From: Streptomyces griseoluteus
GTDB lineage: Bacteria > Actinomycetota > Actinomycetes > Streptomycetales > Streptomycetaceae
NCBI RefSeq assembly: GCF_004784465.1
Contig: NZ_SRRU01000007.1
Location: 125,091 to 189,090, forward strand
Reading direction: 5' to 3'
DNA: 64,000 bases
The position numbers were made by a program, and so were the translations under genes. This document shows positions 1 through 10,271 of the stretch, in pieces; the first letter of the stretch is position 1; each line of letters begins with the position of its first letter. The notes under the pieces are model-generated. The model saw only the letters and a list, made by a program, of their open reading frames with translations, made no database searches and had not been told where the DNA came from.

Positions 1-29
1 CCGAACGTACTCAGGGTCTCCATCATTGT

Positions 30-56
30 GCGCCCCCGGTCACCGCCCGGGGGCGC
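30..56. terminator. GC-rich hairpin before the first gene
   Basis: A perfect 10-bp stem (30-39 with 47-56) has a 7-nt loop. No T-tract follows. It may end a gene lying outside the window, but it sits only 5 bp from the -10 hexamer of the first gene and so would also cover that promoter's -35 zone. Confidence 0.45.
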
Positions 57-74
57 CGGTCTACGCTGGGCCGC

Positions 75-761
75 ATGCCCACCCTGATCCTCGTTAGGCA
101 CGGCCGTTCTACCGCCAACACCGCGGGGCTCCTCGCCGGCTGGACCCCCGGCGTCGCCCTCGACGAACGCGGCGCCGAGCAGGCCGCCGCCCTGCCGGGC
201 CGCCTCGACGCCCTGCCGCTGGCCGAGATCGTCGTCAGCCCCCTCCAGCGCTGCCAGGAGACCATGCGGCCACTGCTGGACGCCCGCCCCGATCTCACTC
301 CCCGCACCGACGACCGGATCGGGGAGTGCCACTACGGCGACTGGTCGGGCCGCAAACTGGCCGAGCTGAAGGACGAACCCCTCATGGAGGTCGTCCAGAC
401 GCACCCGTCCGCCGCCGCCTTCCCCGGCGGTGAGTCCCTGCGCGAGATGCAGACCCGCGCGGTCGCGGCCGTACGCGACTGGAACGCGCGCGTGGAGAGC
501 GAGCACGGCCCCGACGCCGTGTACCTGATGTGCTCCCACGGCGACATCATCAAGTCGATCGTCGCCGACGCCCTCGGCCTCCATCTCGATCTGTTCCAGC
601 GCGTCTCGGTGGAGCCCTGCTCGGTCACCGCGATCCGCTACACCCGGCTGCGGCCCTATCTGGTCCGCCTCGGCGAGACCGGCGACCTCGCCTCGCTGGC
701 CCCCCGCGAGACGCCCCCCGACGACGACGCACCGGTCGGGGGCGGTGCGGGCGCACCGTGA
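75..761 (+). CDS. Histidine phosphatase family protein (MSMEG_4193-type phosphomutase-like)
   Basis: The 228-residue protein opens with the LVRHGRS motif of the phosphoglycerate mutase/histidine phosphatase superfamily. The catalytic His would be phosphorylated during turnover, and a second conserved His lies in the MCSHGD segment. The substrate is unknown. This subfamily is restricted to actinobacteria and is typically encoded next to the mycothiol ligase gene, as here. The start is the ATG 7 nt after a -10-like TACGCT (62-67) and has no ribosome binding site, which suggests a leaderless mRNA. The C-terminal 30 residues are low-complexity. It probably begins a run with the next three genes. 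Confidence 0.9.
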   Translation: MPTLILVRHGRSTANTAGLLAGWTPGVALDERGAEQAAALPGRLDALPLAEIVVSPLQRCQETMRPLLDARPDLTPRTDDRIGECHYGDWSGRKLAELKDEPLMEVVQTHPSAAAFPGGESLREMQTRAVAAVRDWNARVESEHGPDAVYLMCSHGDIIKSIVADALGLHLDLFQRVSVEPCSVTAIRYTRLRPYLVRLGETGDLASLAPRETPPDDDAPVGGGAGAP

Positions 762-867
762 TCGCCGCCCGCAGTAGGGTGAGGCGGTCGGCCGCACGGT
801 GTGCCCGCACGCCCGTACCGACCACTTGAACCGCTCGAACGATCACCGAACCCAATGGAGACAGGAC

Positions 868-1458
868 GTGTCCCGTCAGGTGTTCCTCTACGACCCGCCG
901 GACCGCTTCGTGGCCGGCACGGTCGGACTGCCCGGACGCCGTACGTTCTTCCTCCAGGCCACCGCGGGCCCGCGGGTGACCAGCGTGGCCCTGGAGAAGG
1001 CCCAGGTCGCCGCGCTCGCCGAACGCATGGACGAGCTCCTCGACGAGGTCGTGCGGCGCAGCGGCGGCAATGCCGCGGTGCCCGCCGTCGCCCCGGCCGA
1101 GATCGCCGACACCGGCCCGCTGGACAGCCCCGTCGAGGAGGAGTTCCGCGTCGGCACCATGGCGCTCGCCTGGGACGGCGAGGAACAGCGCATGGTCGTC
1201 GAGGCCCAGGCCCTGGTGGAACTGGACGCCGAGACCGCCGAGGACCTCGCCGAGGCCGAGGAACGCCTCCTCCAGGACGAGGAGAACGGACCCCCGATGC
1301 TGCGGGTCCGGCTCACCGGCGCGCAGGCCAGGGCCTTCGCCAAGCGCGCCCTGGACGTCGTCAACGCCGGGCGGCCGCCGTGCCCGCTGTGCAGCCTCCC
1401 GCTCGACCCGGAAGGACACGTATGTCCGCGCCAGAACGGATACCGCCGGGGAGCGTGA
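868..1458 (+). CDS. DUF3090 family protein with C-terminal zinc-binding motif
   Basis: The protein has 196 residues. The GTG start at 868 is preceded by GGAG with 7-nt spacing, giving an N-terminus MSRQVFLYDPPDRF; the open frame further upstream has no such site. The last 20 residues contain CPLCSLPLDPEGHVC, a probable zinc knuckle. This is a conserved actinobacterial family (DUF3090) of unknown function that travels with mshC and with the neighbouring histidine phosphatase and kinase-fold protein. Its end overlaps the next gene by 37 bp, indicating translational coupling. A role linked to mycothiol rests on gene context only. Confidence 0.88.
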   Translation: MSRQVFLYDPPDRFVAGTVGLPGRRTFFLQATAGPRVTSVALEKAQVAALAERMDELLDEVVRRSGGNAAVPAVAPAEIADTGPLDSPVEEEFRVGTMALAWDGEEQRMVVEAQALVELDAETAEDLAEAEERLLQDEENGPPMLRVRLTGAQARAFAKRALDVVNAGRPPCPLCSLPLDPEGHVCPRQNGYRRGA

Positions 1459-2267
1459 GCGCCGCGGACACGGAAACCGGCGCGGACGCCGCCGAACTGC
1501 TCGCCCACGGCGAGCTGACCGTACGCGGCCGCATCCGGGACGCCTCCAACGCCGCCCTCTTCTGCACCGTCACCCTCGACGGCCAGGAGGCCACCTGCGT
1601 GTACAAGCCGGTCGCCGGGGAGCGCCCGCTGTGGGACTTCCCCGACGGCACCCTGGCCGGCCGTGAGGTCGCCGCCTACGAGGTGTCCAAGGCCACCGGC
1701 TGGGACCTGATCCCGCCGACCGTGCTGCGCGAGGGGCCCTTCGGCGAGGGCATGTGCCAGCTCTGGATCGATGTGAGCACCGGCGCCGAACTCCTCGCGC
1801 TCGCCGAGGGCGAGGAGGCCGGGCCCGGCTGGAAGGCCATCGGTCTCGCCGAGGTCGGCGAGGGCCGCACCGCCCTGCTCGTGCACGCCGACGACGACCG
1901 GCTGCGCCGCCTCGCCGTCCTGGACGCCGTGATCAACAACGCCGACCGCAAGGGCGGCCACCTCCTGCCCACCGTCGCCGGGCACCTCTACGGCATCGAC
2001 CACGGCGTCTCCTTCAACGCCGAGAACAAGCTCCGCACCCTGCTGTGGGGCTGGGCGGGCGAACCCCTCACCGAGGACGCCGTCGAGGTCCTCGCCTCCT
2101 TGCGCGACAGCCTCGCCGAGGGCGGAACCCTGGCCGCGAAGCTCGCTCCGCTGCTCACCCCGGCCGAGATCGACGCCACCCGCGCCCGCGTCGACAACCT
2201 CCTCGCCACCGGCCGCCACCCCGAGCCCACCGGTGAGTGGCCCGCCATCCCCTGGCCCCCGGTCTAA
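1422..2267 (+). CDS. SCO1664 family protein (PI3/4-kinase-like fold)
   Basis: The protein has 281 residues. The ATG at 1422 lies inside the 3' end of the DUF3090 gene and has GGAAGG 7 nt upstream. Visible segments include ATCVYKPVAGERPLWDFP near the N-terminus, a lysine in a nucleotide-binding-like strand, then LDAVINNADRKGGHLL and YGIDHGVSF. These resemble the catalytic (D-x4-N) and metal-binding (DH/DFG-like) loops of phosphatidylinositol-kinase-like proteins. The family is actinobacterial and of unknown substrate. Its constant placement before mshC suggests a link to thiol metabolism, but no reaction is established that I know of. Confidence 0.85.
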   Translation: MSAPERIPPGSVSAADTETGADAAELLAHGELTVRGRIRDASNAALFCTVTLDGQEATCVYKPVAGERPLWDFPDGTLAGREVAAYEVSKATGWDLIPPTVLREGPFGEGMCQLWIDVSTGAELLALAEGEEAGPGWKAIGLAEVGEGRTALLVHADDDRLRRLAVLDAVINNADRKGGHLLPTVAGHLYGIDHGVSFNAENKLRTLLWGWAGEPLTEDAVEVLASLRDSLAEGGTLAAKLAPLLTPAEIDATRARVDNLLATGRHPEPTGEWPAIPWPPV

Positions 2268-2389
2268 GCCGGGCGGGCACGGACGAGCACAGCCGGACGC
2301 CCCGCGCAAGAGCGCCCATCCGGCCATCCGGCCGCCTTGGGCGCGATCCGGTTCGTAGCCCCAGCTCATGGCCGGTTACGCTCATGTAC

Positions 2390-3619
2390 ATGCATGCCTG
2401 GCCCGCTTCCGAGGTCCCCGCCCTGCCTGGTCAGGGCCGCGACCTGAGGATTCACGACACCGCGACCGACGGTCCGGTCACCCTCGACCCCGGTCCCGTC
2501 GCCCGGATCTACGTCTGCGGCATCACGCCGTACGACGCGACCCACATGGGTCACGCGGCGACCTACAACGCGTTCGACCTCGTCCAGCGCGTGTGGCTCG
2601 ACACCAAGCGGCAGGTCCACTACGTCCAGAACGTCACCGACGTCGACGACCCGCTGCTGGAGCGCGCGACCCGCGACGGCGTCGACTGGGCCGACCTCGC
2701 CGTGCAGGAGACCACCCTGTTCCGCGAGGACATGACCGCCCTCAGGATGCTCCCGCCCCAGCACTACATAGGCGCGGTCGAGGCCATACCCGGCATCGTC
2801 CCGCTCGTGGAACGGCTGCGGGACCTCGGCGCGGCCTACGACCTCGACGGCGACATCTACTTCTCCGTCGACGCCGACCCGCACTTCGGCCAGGTCTCGA
2901 ACCTGGACGCGGCCGCCATGCGCGTGCTGTCCGCCGAGCGCGGCGGCGACCCGGACCGGCCCGGCAAGAAGAACCCGCTCGACCCGATGCTGTGGCTCGC
3001 GGCCCGCGAGGGCGAGCCGAGCTGGGACGGCGGCACGCTCGGCCGGGGCCGCCCCGGCTGGCACATCGAGTGCGTCGCCATCGCGCTGGACCACCTGGGC
3101 ATGACCTTCGACGTCCAGGGCGGCGGCTCCGACCTCGCCTTCCCGCACCACGAGATGGGCGCCTCCCACGCCCAGGTGCTCACCGGCGAGTTCCCCATGG
3201 CCAAGGCGTACGTGCACGCCGGCATGGTCGGCCTGGACGGCGAGAAGATGTCGAAGTCGAAGGGCAACCTCGTCTTCGTCTCCGCGCTGCGCCGCGACGG
3301 CGTCGACCCGGCCGCCATCCGGCTCGCCCTGCACTCCCACCACTACCGCTCCGACTGGGAGTGGACCGACCAGGTGCTCCAGGACGCCGTGGACCGTCTC
3401 GGCCGCTGGCGCGCCGCCGTCTCCCGCCCGGACGGCCCCTCGGCCGACGCACTGGTGGACGAGGTCCGCGAGGCCCTGGCGAACGACCTGGACGCGCCCG
3501 CCGCGCTCGCGGCCGTGGACCGCTGGGCGGCCCGTCAGGAGGCGGAGGGCGGCACGGACATCGGCGCCCCGGGCCTGGTCAGCCGCACCGTGGACGCGCT
3601 GCTCGGCGTGGCACTCTGA
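2390..3619 (+). CDS. mshC: L-cysteine:1D-myo-inositol 2-amino-2-deoxy-alpha-D-glucopyranoside ligase
   Basis: MshC catalyses the ATP-dependent joining of cysteine to GlcN-inositol, the penultimate step of mycothiol synthesis in the cytoplasm. The 409-residue length matches S. coelicolor MshC. It resembles cysteinyl-tRNA synthetase: YVCGITPYDATHMGHA carries the zinc Cys and HIGH-like MGHA motif, WHIECVAIA is the second metal-binding region, and EKMSKSKGN is the KMSKS loop. The tRNA-binding extension of CysS is absent. I chose ATG 2390 (MHAWPAS) rather than ATG 2384. TACGCT (2377-2382) lies exactly 7 nt before 2390, the usual spacing for a leaderless start. A strong hairpin separates it from convergent parJ. 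Confidence 0.96.
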   Translation: MHAWPASEVPALPGQGRDLRIHDTATDGPVTLDPGPVARIYVCGITPYDATHMGHAATYNAFDLVQRVWLDTKRQVHYVQNVTDVDDPLLERATRDGVDWADLAVQETTLFREDMTALRMLPPQHYIGAVEAIPGIVPLVERLRDLGAAYDLDGDIYFSVDADPHFGQVSNLDAAAMRVLSAERGGDPDRPGKKNPLDPMLWLAAREGEPSWDGGTLGRGRPGWHIECVAIALDHLGMTFDVQGGGSDLAFPHHEMGASHAQVLTGEFPMAKAYVHAGMVGLDGEKMSKSKGNLVFVSALRRDGVDPAAIRLALHSHHYRSDWEWTDQVLQDAVDRLGRWRAAVSRPDGPSADALVDEVREALANDLDAPAALAAVDRWAARQEAEGGTDIGAPGLVSRTVDALLGVAL

Positions 3620-3640
3620 GCGGGTTGAGCTGAGGGACGA

Positions 3641-3674
3641 GCGGGGGCGGTACCCGACCGGGTACCGCCCCCGC
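3641..3674. terminator. Bidirectional terminator between mshC and parJ
   Basis: A perfect 15-bp stem (3641-3655 with 3660-3674) has a GACC loop and is followed by TTTCTC. It lies between two convergent stop codons and can serve both genes. Confidence 0.85.
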
Positions 3675-3678
3675 TTTC

Positions 3679-4674
3679 TCAGTCCTCCGAGCCGTCCGGC
3701 TCGTCGCCGCCCTCGGACGCGCCCGGCGCCTCCGGCTTCGGGGGCTTGGGCGGACGGGTACGGCCGCTCGGCGTGTCCCGGCGGTACGGCCCGCTCTCCG
3801 AACCCTCCGCCGTGGCGTGGCCGCCGGGGCCGCCGACGTCCCGGCGCCGCAAGTACCGCTCGAACTCGCGCGCGATGGCCTCGCCGGACGCCTCCGGCAG
3901 CTCGGCGGTGTCGCGGGCCTCCTCCAGCGTCTGCACGTACTCCGCGACCTCGCTGTCCTCGGCCGCCAGCTGGTCCACGCCCGTCTGCCAGGCCCGCGCG
4001 TCCTCGGGCAGCTCGCCCTGCGGTACACGCAGGTCGAGCAGGTCCTCGAGACGGTTCAGCAGCGCCAGCGTGGCCTTGGGGTTGGGCGGCTGGGAGACGT
4101 AGTGCGGCACCGCGGCCCACAGCGACACCGCGGGCACCCCGGCGTGCGTGCACGCCTCCTGGAGCACTCCGACGATGCCCGTCGGGCCCTCGTACTTGGT
4201 CTCCTCCAGGTTCATCCGGCGCGCCAGGTCACCGTCCGAGGTGACCCCGCTGACCGGGACCGGGCGGGTGTGCGGGGTGTCGCCGAGCAGCGCGCCCAGG
4301 ATCACCACCAGCTCCACGCCGAGTTCGTGGGCGAAGCCCAGCAGTTCGTTGCAGAACGAGCGCCAGCGCATCGACGGCTCGATGCCGCGCACCAGCACCA
4401 GGTCACGGGGCTTGTCCCCGCCGACGCGGACCACCGACAGCCGTGTCGTCGGCCAGGTGATCTTGCGTACGCCGCCTTCCATGAAGACCGTGGGGCGGTT
4501 CACCTGGAAGTCGTAGTAGTCCTCGGCGTCCAGCGCCGCGAACACCTCGCCCTTCCACTCGCGTTCCAGATGCGCGACCGCCGTGGAGGCGGCGTCACCG
4601 GCATCGTTCCAGCCCTCGAACGCGGCCACCATGACTGGGTCGATCAGCTCGGGAACACCCTCCAGCTCGATCAC
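3679..4674 (-). CDS. parJ: PAC2 family protein, ParJ orthologue (ParA-interacting)
   Basis: The protein has 331 residues. GTG at 4674 is preceded by GGAGG with a 6-nt spacer, so the in-frame ATG 36 bp upstream is unlikely. The PAC2 fold is visible from ELIDPVMVAAFEGWNDAGDAAS through the LVVILGALLGDTPHTRPVPVSG segment. The C-terminal 55 residues are charged and low-complexity (RPPKPPKPEAPGASEGGDEPDGSED). Position between mshC and glpD matches SCO1662, reported to bind ParA, limit its polymerisation and affect chromosome segregation during sporulation. I infer orthology from synteny and the PAC2 fold. Actinobacteria carry a paralogue, so the name depends on the neighbourhood. Confidence 0.85.
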   Translation of the reverse strand: MIELEGVPELIDPVMVAAFEGWNDAGDAASTAVAHLEREWKGEVFAALDAEDYYDFQVNRPTVFMEGGVRKITWPTTRLSVVRVGGDKPRDLVLVRGIEPSMRWRSFCNELLGFAHELGVELVVILGALLGDTPHTRPVPVSGVTSDGDLARRMNLEETKYEGPTGIVGVLQEACTHAGVPAVSLWAAVPHYVSQPPNPKATLALLNRLEDLLDLRVPQGELPEDARAWQTGVDQLAAEDSEVAEYVQTLEEARDTAELPEASGEAIAREFERYLRRRDVGGPGGHATAEGSESGPYRRDTPSGRTRPPKPPKPEAPGASEGGDEPDGSED

Positions 4675-5111
4675 CCAGTGCCTCCTTCCGACGTGCTCTC
4701 GCCTGACCACCCAACCTTACGGCGTCCTACGGGAGCCTCAGCAGCCCCCTCACAAGGGGCTGAACGGATCACTGCCCCGAACCCCGGCCCCGAACACCCC
4801 GCGGCGGAGCCTGCTCCCAGGCACCGTCCACCGGACCGCCCTGGCTCCGCACCCCTGCCCCGCCGCCCGCCAGGTGCGACTGCAGCCGCAGGTGCCGGAA
4901 CTCGAAGCACGCGCCCGACCTGCGCAGCACACCCGGTGGGCGTCCTTTAGGAACGCCATCAGCCGCCACGAGGCCGAGGCGGCGCCGCGTCCGCGCCGTA
5001 CTGTCGGAAAGATCCGTTTTAGCCGTAGACAGGGTGGTGAACGCACCCTTTGAAACACGTTCGAGGGAGCGCGCGGGAGTGTTCGGGGGCGGATGGAGGC
5101 GCGGACACGCG
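4675..5111. other. Intergenic region upstream of parJ, no convincing gene
   Basis: Open frames exist on both strands but show arginine/proline-rich shadow composition, no ribosome binding site and no family resemblance. The parJ promoter must lie here. A 7-bp-stem hairpin (4742-4748 with 4756-4762) is the only other structure I see. Confidence 0.5.
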
Positions 5112-5147
5112 CCAGGGGCGGTTCCGCCGAAACGGAAACGCCCCTGG
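5112..5147 (-). terminator. Terminator of the glpFKD operon
   Basis: Two stacked stems, 5112-5120 with 5139-5147 and 5122-5126 with 5133-5137, are separated by a single G-A mismatch. The structure starts 10 nt after the glpD stop codon on the minus strand. Confidence 0.75.
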
Positions 5148-5157
5148 GAAGCGCCTG

Positions 5158-6777
5158 TCACTGCTTCTTGTCGAGCACCTCACCCACCCGCGCGCGCACC
5201 TCGTCCGTGGCCAGGCCGCGGATGGTGAGCGTGGTGCGGCGGCGCAGCACGTCGTCCGGGGTCTCGGCCCACTCGTGGTCGCGGGCCCAGACCACCTGCG
5301 CCCAGATCTCCGGCGCGTCGGGGTGGACCCGCTCGGCCAGCTCCGGGTGCTCGTTGGCCAGGCGGGCGATGTCGAAGGCCAGCGAGCCGTAGTGGGTGGC
5401 CAGGTGGCGGGCGGTGTCGGCGCCCATGCGCGGACCGGGCGCCGGACGGTCCACCAGCAGCCGGTGCTCGACCGCGCGCGGGTTGGCCACACCGGGCAGC
5501 GGCAGCCGCTTGGGCAGCTCCGACACCGGCTCGAAGTCGTCACCGAGCGGGCGGCCCGGCAGCTCCTCCAGCTTCTTCAGCACGGTCCGTCCGATGTGCC
5601 GGAACGTGGTCCACTTGCCGCCCGCCACCGAGAGCATCCCGCCCGGACCCTCGGTGACCACGGTCTCCCGCTTGGCCTTCGCGGTGTCACCGGGCCCGCC
5701 GGGCAGCACACGCAGTCCGGCGAAGGAGTAGGTGATCAGATCCCGCTGGAGCTGCTGGTCCCGGACGGAGAACGCGGCCTCGTCCAGGATCTGGGATATG
5801 TCCGACTCGGTGACCGACACGTCCCCCGGGTCACCCTCGTACACCTCGTCGGTGGTGCCGAGCAGCAGCATGTCCTCCCACGGCAGGGCGAACGTGATGC
5901 GGTACTTGTCGATCGGGGTGGCCAGCGCCGCCTTCCAGGGGGCGGTGCGCTTCAGGACCAGGTGCGCGCCCTTGGACAGGCGGATCGAGGGGGCCGCGTG
6001 CGGGTCCTCCATCCGGCGCAGGTGGTCCACCCAGGGACCGGTCGCGTTCAGCACCAGACGGGCGTCGACGCCGAACTCCTCGCCGGTGAGCCGGTCCTTC
6101 AGCTCGGCGCCGGTGACCCGGCCGCGCGTGGTGCGCAGCCCGGTGACCTCGGCGTGGTTCAGCACGACCGCGCCCGCGTCGACGGCCGCGCGGACCGTCA
6201 TCAGCGCCATGCGGGCGTCGTTCATCTGGTCGTCGCCGTACACGGCCACGGCCTTCAGGTTGTCGGTGCGCAGCTCGGGCACGTCCTGCGCGGCCTTGGC
6301 CGGCGAGAGCAGGTGCCCCACGCCGTCGCCGAACGCGGAGAGCGCGGAGTAGGCGAACACGCCCGCGCCGAGCTTGGCCGCGCTGTGCGGGCCGCCCTTG
6401 TACACCGGCAGGTAGAAGGTGAGCGGGTTCGCCAGGTGGGGGGCCACCTGGCGGGAGACCGCGCGCCGTTCGAAGTGGTTCTCCGCGACCAGCTTCACCG
6501 CGCCGGTCTGGAGGTAGCGGAGCCCGCCGTGGAGCAGCTTGGAGGAGGCGGAGGAGGTGGCTCCGGCGAAGTCGCCGGCGTCGACCAGCGCCACCCTGAG
6601 CCCGGACTGCGCGGCGTGCCAGGCGGTGGAGATGCCCAGGATGCCGCCGCCGATCACTAGGAGGTCGTACGACGCCCGCGCGAGCTGCTCCCGGGTCTCG
6701 GCGCGGCTCGGGTTGGAGCCGGAGGCCGGGTGCGTGCCCAGGGCAGGTACGGACTGCAGGGTGGTGGGACTGGTCAT
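5158..6777 (-). CDS. glpD: Glycerol-3-phosphate dehydrogenase, FAD-dependent
   Basis: The 539-residue enzyme oxidises glycerol-3-phosphate to dihydroxyacetone phosphate at the membrane and passes electrons to quinone. The N-terminal YDLLVIGGGILGISTAWHAAQSG is the FAD-binding Rossmann motif (about residues 35-57). The C-terminal domain follows the SVAGGKWTTFRHIG segment. The ATG at 6777 (MTSPTTLQS) has GAGGAG upstream; the frame continues further without a better start. It is the last gene of the glpF-glpK-glpD operon, matching gylB of S. coelicolor, and is followed by a hairpin terminator. Confidence 0.95.
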   Translation of the reverse strand: MTSPTTLQSVPALGTHPASGSNPSRAETREQLARASYDLLVIGGGILGISTAWHAAQSGLRVALVDAGDFAGATSSASSKLLHGGLRYLQTGAVKLVAENHFERRAVSRQVAPHLANPLTFYLPVYKGGPHSAAKLGAGVFAYSALSAFGDGVGHLLSPAKAAQDVPELRTDNLKAVAVYGDDQMNDARMALMTVRAAVDAGAVVLNHAEVTGLRTTRGRVTGAELKDRLTGEEFGVDARLVLNATGPWVDHLRRMEDPHAAPSIRLSKGAHLVLKRTAPWKAALATPIDKYRITFALPWEDMLLLGTTDEVYEGDPGDVSVTESDISQILDEAAFSVRDQQLQRDLITYSFAGLRVLPGGPGDTAKAKRETVVTEGPGGMLSVAGGKWTTFRHIGRTVLKKLEELPGRPLGDDFEPVSELPKRLPLPGVANPRAVEHRLLVDRPAPGPRMGADTARHLATHYGSLAFDIARLANEHPELAERVHPDAPEIWAQVVWARDHEWAETPDDVLRRRTTLTIRGLATDEVRARVGEVLDKKQ

Positions 6778-6817
6778 GTCGGGTACTTCACTCCTCGTCG
6801 GAGCCGGACCTGGCGGG

Positions 6818-8356
<1,539 letters not shown>

Positions 8357-8445
8357 TTTGTGCTCCTGGGAGATCCGAGGTGAGGGTGGCGGTGTGTACG
8401 GCGCTTACTCGAATAATCGGTGCTTTTCGCGCAAATCGTTACTCA

Positions 8446-9237
8446 TCAAGCAAAAGCGACGTTGTAGATGCCCGCCGCGATCGCGGCGCCGATGAGTGGA
8501 CCGACGACCGGCACCCAGGCGTAGCTCCAGTCCGAACCACCCTTGTTGGGCAGCGGCAGCAGCGCGTGCACGATGCGCGGTCCGAGGTCACGCGCGGGGT
8601 TGATCGCGTATCCCGTCGGACCGCCGAGCGACAGGCCGATCGAGACGACCACCAGGGCCGTGATCAGCGCGCCCACCGGGCCCAGACCGTTGCCCTCGTT
8701 GTTCAGGCCCTGCGTGAGGACCGCCAGCACCAGCACGATCGTGCCGATGATCTCCGTCAGAAGGTTCTGCACCGCGTTCCGGATCTCCGGACCGGTGGAG
8801 AAGATGCCCAGTACCGGGCCCGCGGCCGCCTCCTCGGCCTCGACCGCCTTGACCGTGTCCTGCGCGCCGGGCCCGCCGACGATCTCCTGGTCGGTCAGGT
8901 GGGCGCGGAACTGGCCCAGGTAGGCCACCCAGACCAGCGTCGCGCCGATCATCGCGCCCAGCAACTGGCCGCCCCAGTACGCGGGGAGCGTGCCGTAGTC
9001 GTGGTCCTTGATCGCCAGCGCGAGGGTCACGGCCGGATTGAGATGCGCGCCGGAGAGGGGCGCCGAGGTGTAGACGGCCGTCAGAACGGCGAAACCCCAC
9101 CCGAAGGCGATGGCCAGCCATCCGGCGCCGCGCGCCTTGGACGCCTTCAGTGTCACGGCGGCACACACGCCGCCACCGAGCAGGATGAGAACGGCGGTAC
9201 CTATGGTCTCGCCGATGAAGATGTCGGAGCTGGACAC
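8446..9237 (-). CDS. glpF: Glycerol uptake facilitator (aquaglyceroporin)
   Basis: The 263-residue MIP-family channel admits glycerol by facilitated diffusion. Both half-helix signatures are present, HLNPAVTLALA in the first half and YAINPARDLGPR in the second, and the Arg after the second NPA is the selectivity-filter residue. Six membrane segments are visible. GTG 9237 is preferred over the upstream ATG because AAAGGAG lies 6 nt before it. It is the first gene of the operon (gylC in S. coelicolor). The promoter region contains a near copy of the gylR palindrome at 9315-9331. Confidence 0.94.
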   Translation of the reverse strand: MSSSDIFIGETIGTAVLILLGGGVCAAVTLKASKARGAGWLAIAFGWGFAVLTAVYTSAPLSGAHLNPAVTLALAIKDHDYGTLPAYWGGQLLGAMIGATLVWVAYLGQFRAHLTDQEIVGGPGAQDTVKAVEAEEAAAGPVLGIFSTGPEIRNAVQNLLTEIIGTIVLVLAVLTQGLNNEGNGLGPVGALITALVVVSIGLSLGGPTGYAINPARDLGPRIVHALLPLPNKGGSDWSYAWVPVVGPLIGAAIAAGIYNVAFA

Positions 9238-9314
9238 CCGCGACTCCTTTGTCATTGGTCCAGGGAAACCCGGCCCTTGGCGCTGCCCCACCCTAACGCG
9301 TAATACCGATAGGT

Positions 9315-9331
9315 GTTCGACAATGCCGACC
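9315..9331. promoter_or_regulatory. Candidate GylR operator upstream of glpF
   Basis: The 17-mer GTTCGACAATGCCGACC matches the perfect palindrome in front of gylR at 15 of 17 positions. It lies 78 bp upstream of the glpF start. Two copies at the two glycerol-regulated promoters and nowhere else that I noticed make this a likely repressor site. Confidence 0.6.
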
Positions 9332-9456
9332 GATGGACGGGAGTCTCGCTTTCGGCGCGCGCACGCGTCAAGAGTTCCGGGGGCGAAAAAAAGCACAGAA
9401 CGCCGGATCGTTACGGACGGGGGCACAGCAGACCGGTCCTCCGCGGAAGGCCGTGC

Positions 9457-10221
9457 TCAGAAGCGGGCGGCGCCCAGGTCGCGGGAGACCGCGCGGGCGC
9501 AGTCCCGCACCGCCGCGACCAGCTCCGGACGCGGCTCGCCGTCCCGGCACAGCCGCTCCACGGCGCCGGCGATCCCCACCGCGCCCACCGGCATCCGGCG
9601 CCGGTCGTGGATCGGCGCGGCGATCGACGCCACGCCCTCCCAGGTCTCCTCCAGGTCGGCCGCGTACCCGCGCGCCCGCGTGAGGTCCAGGAGGTGCTCG
9701 AACTCCTCCGGCGCGCACACCGTACGGTCGGTGAACGCCTTGCGGGAGGAGTCCAGCGCCTCGCTGTGGGCCACCGGGTCGTAGGCGGCGAGCACCTTGC
9801 CGAGCGCCGTGGAGTGCAGGGGCTGCATCGCACCGATCTCCAGCACCTGACGGCTGTCGTCCGGGCGGAAGACGTGGTGCACGATCAGCACGCCCTGCTG
9901 GTGCAGCACGCCCAGGTACACGCTCTCCCCGCTGGAGCGGGCCAGGTCGTCGGTCCACACCAGGGCCCGCGCCCGCAGCTCGTGCACGTCCAGGTAGGTG
10001 GTGCCCAGCCGCAGCAGCTCCGCGCCCAGCTGGTAGCGGCCCGAGGCCTCGTCCTGCTCCACGAAGCCCTCGTGCTGGAGGGTGCGCAGGATGCCGTGCG
10101 CGGTGCCCTTGGCCAGGCCCAGCGACGAGGCGATGTCGGAGAGGCCGAGCCGCCGCTCGCCGCCCGCGAGCAGGCGCAGCATCGCGGCCGCCCGTTCGAG
10201 CGACTGGATGTTCCGTGCCAT
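9457..10221 (-). CDS. gylR: IclR-family repressor of glycerol catabolism
   Basis: The protein has 254 residues, the length of S. coelicolor GylR. The N-terminal winged helix-turn-helix spans RAAAMLRLLAGGERRLGLSDIASSLGLAKGTAHGILRTL (about residues 10-48). The C-terminal IclR effector domain includes LHSTALGKVLAAYDP and ASIAAPIHDRRRMPVGAVGIAG. ATG 10221 follows GGAGG on the minus strand. GylR is known to repress the glycerol operon and itself, with glycerol-3-phosphate as inducer. It lies directly upstream of glpF in the same orientation. A 17-bp palindrome overlaps its own -10 hexamer. Confidence 0.94.
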   Translation of the reverse strand: MARNIQSLERAAAMLRLLAGGERRLGLSDIASSLGLAKGTAHGILRTLQHEGFVEQDEASGRYQLGAELLRLGTTYLDVHELRARALVWTDDLARSSGESVYLGVLHQQGVLIVHHVFRPDDSRQVLEIGAMQPLHSTALGKVLAAYDPVAHSEALDSSRKAFTDRTVCAPEEFEHLLDLTRARGYAADLEETWEGVASIAAPIHDRRRMPVGAVGIAGAVERLCRDGEPRPELVAAVRDCARAVSRDLGAARF

Positions 10222-10271
10222 CGCCGTCCTGCCTCCGTCCGCATCGGCCACCGCCGAGCCATCCCTCACGC

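Noticed and set aside
4583..5058. Open frames on both strands between parJ and glpD
   Set aside because: No ribosome site, atypical residue composition and no family match; treated as non-coding.
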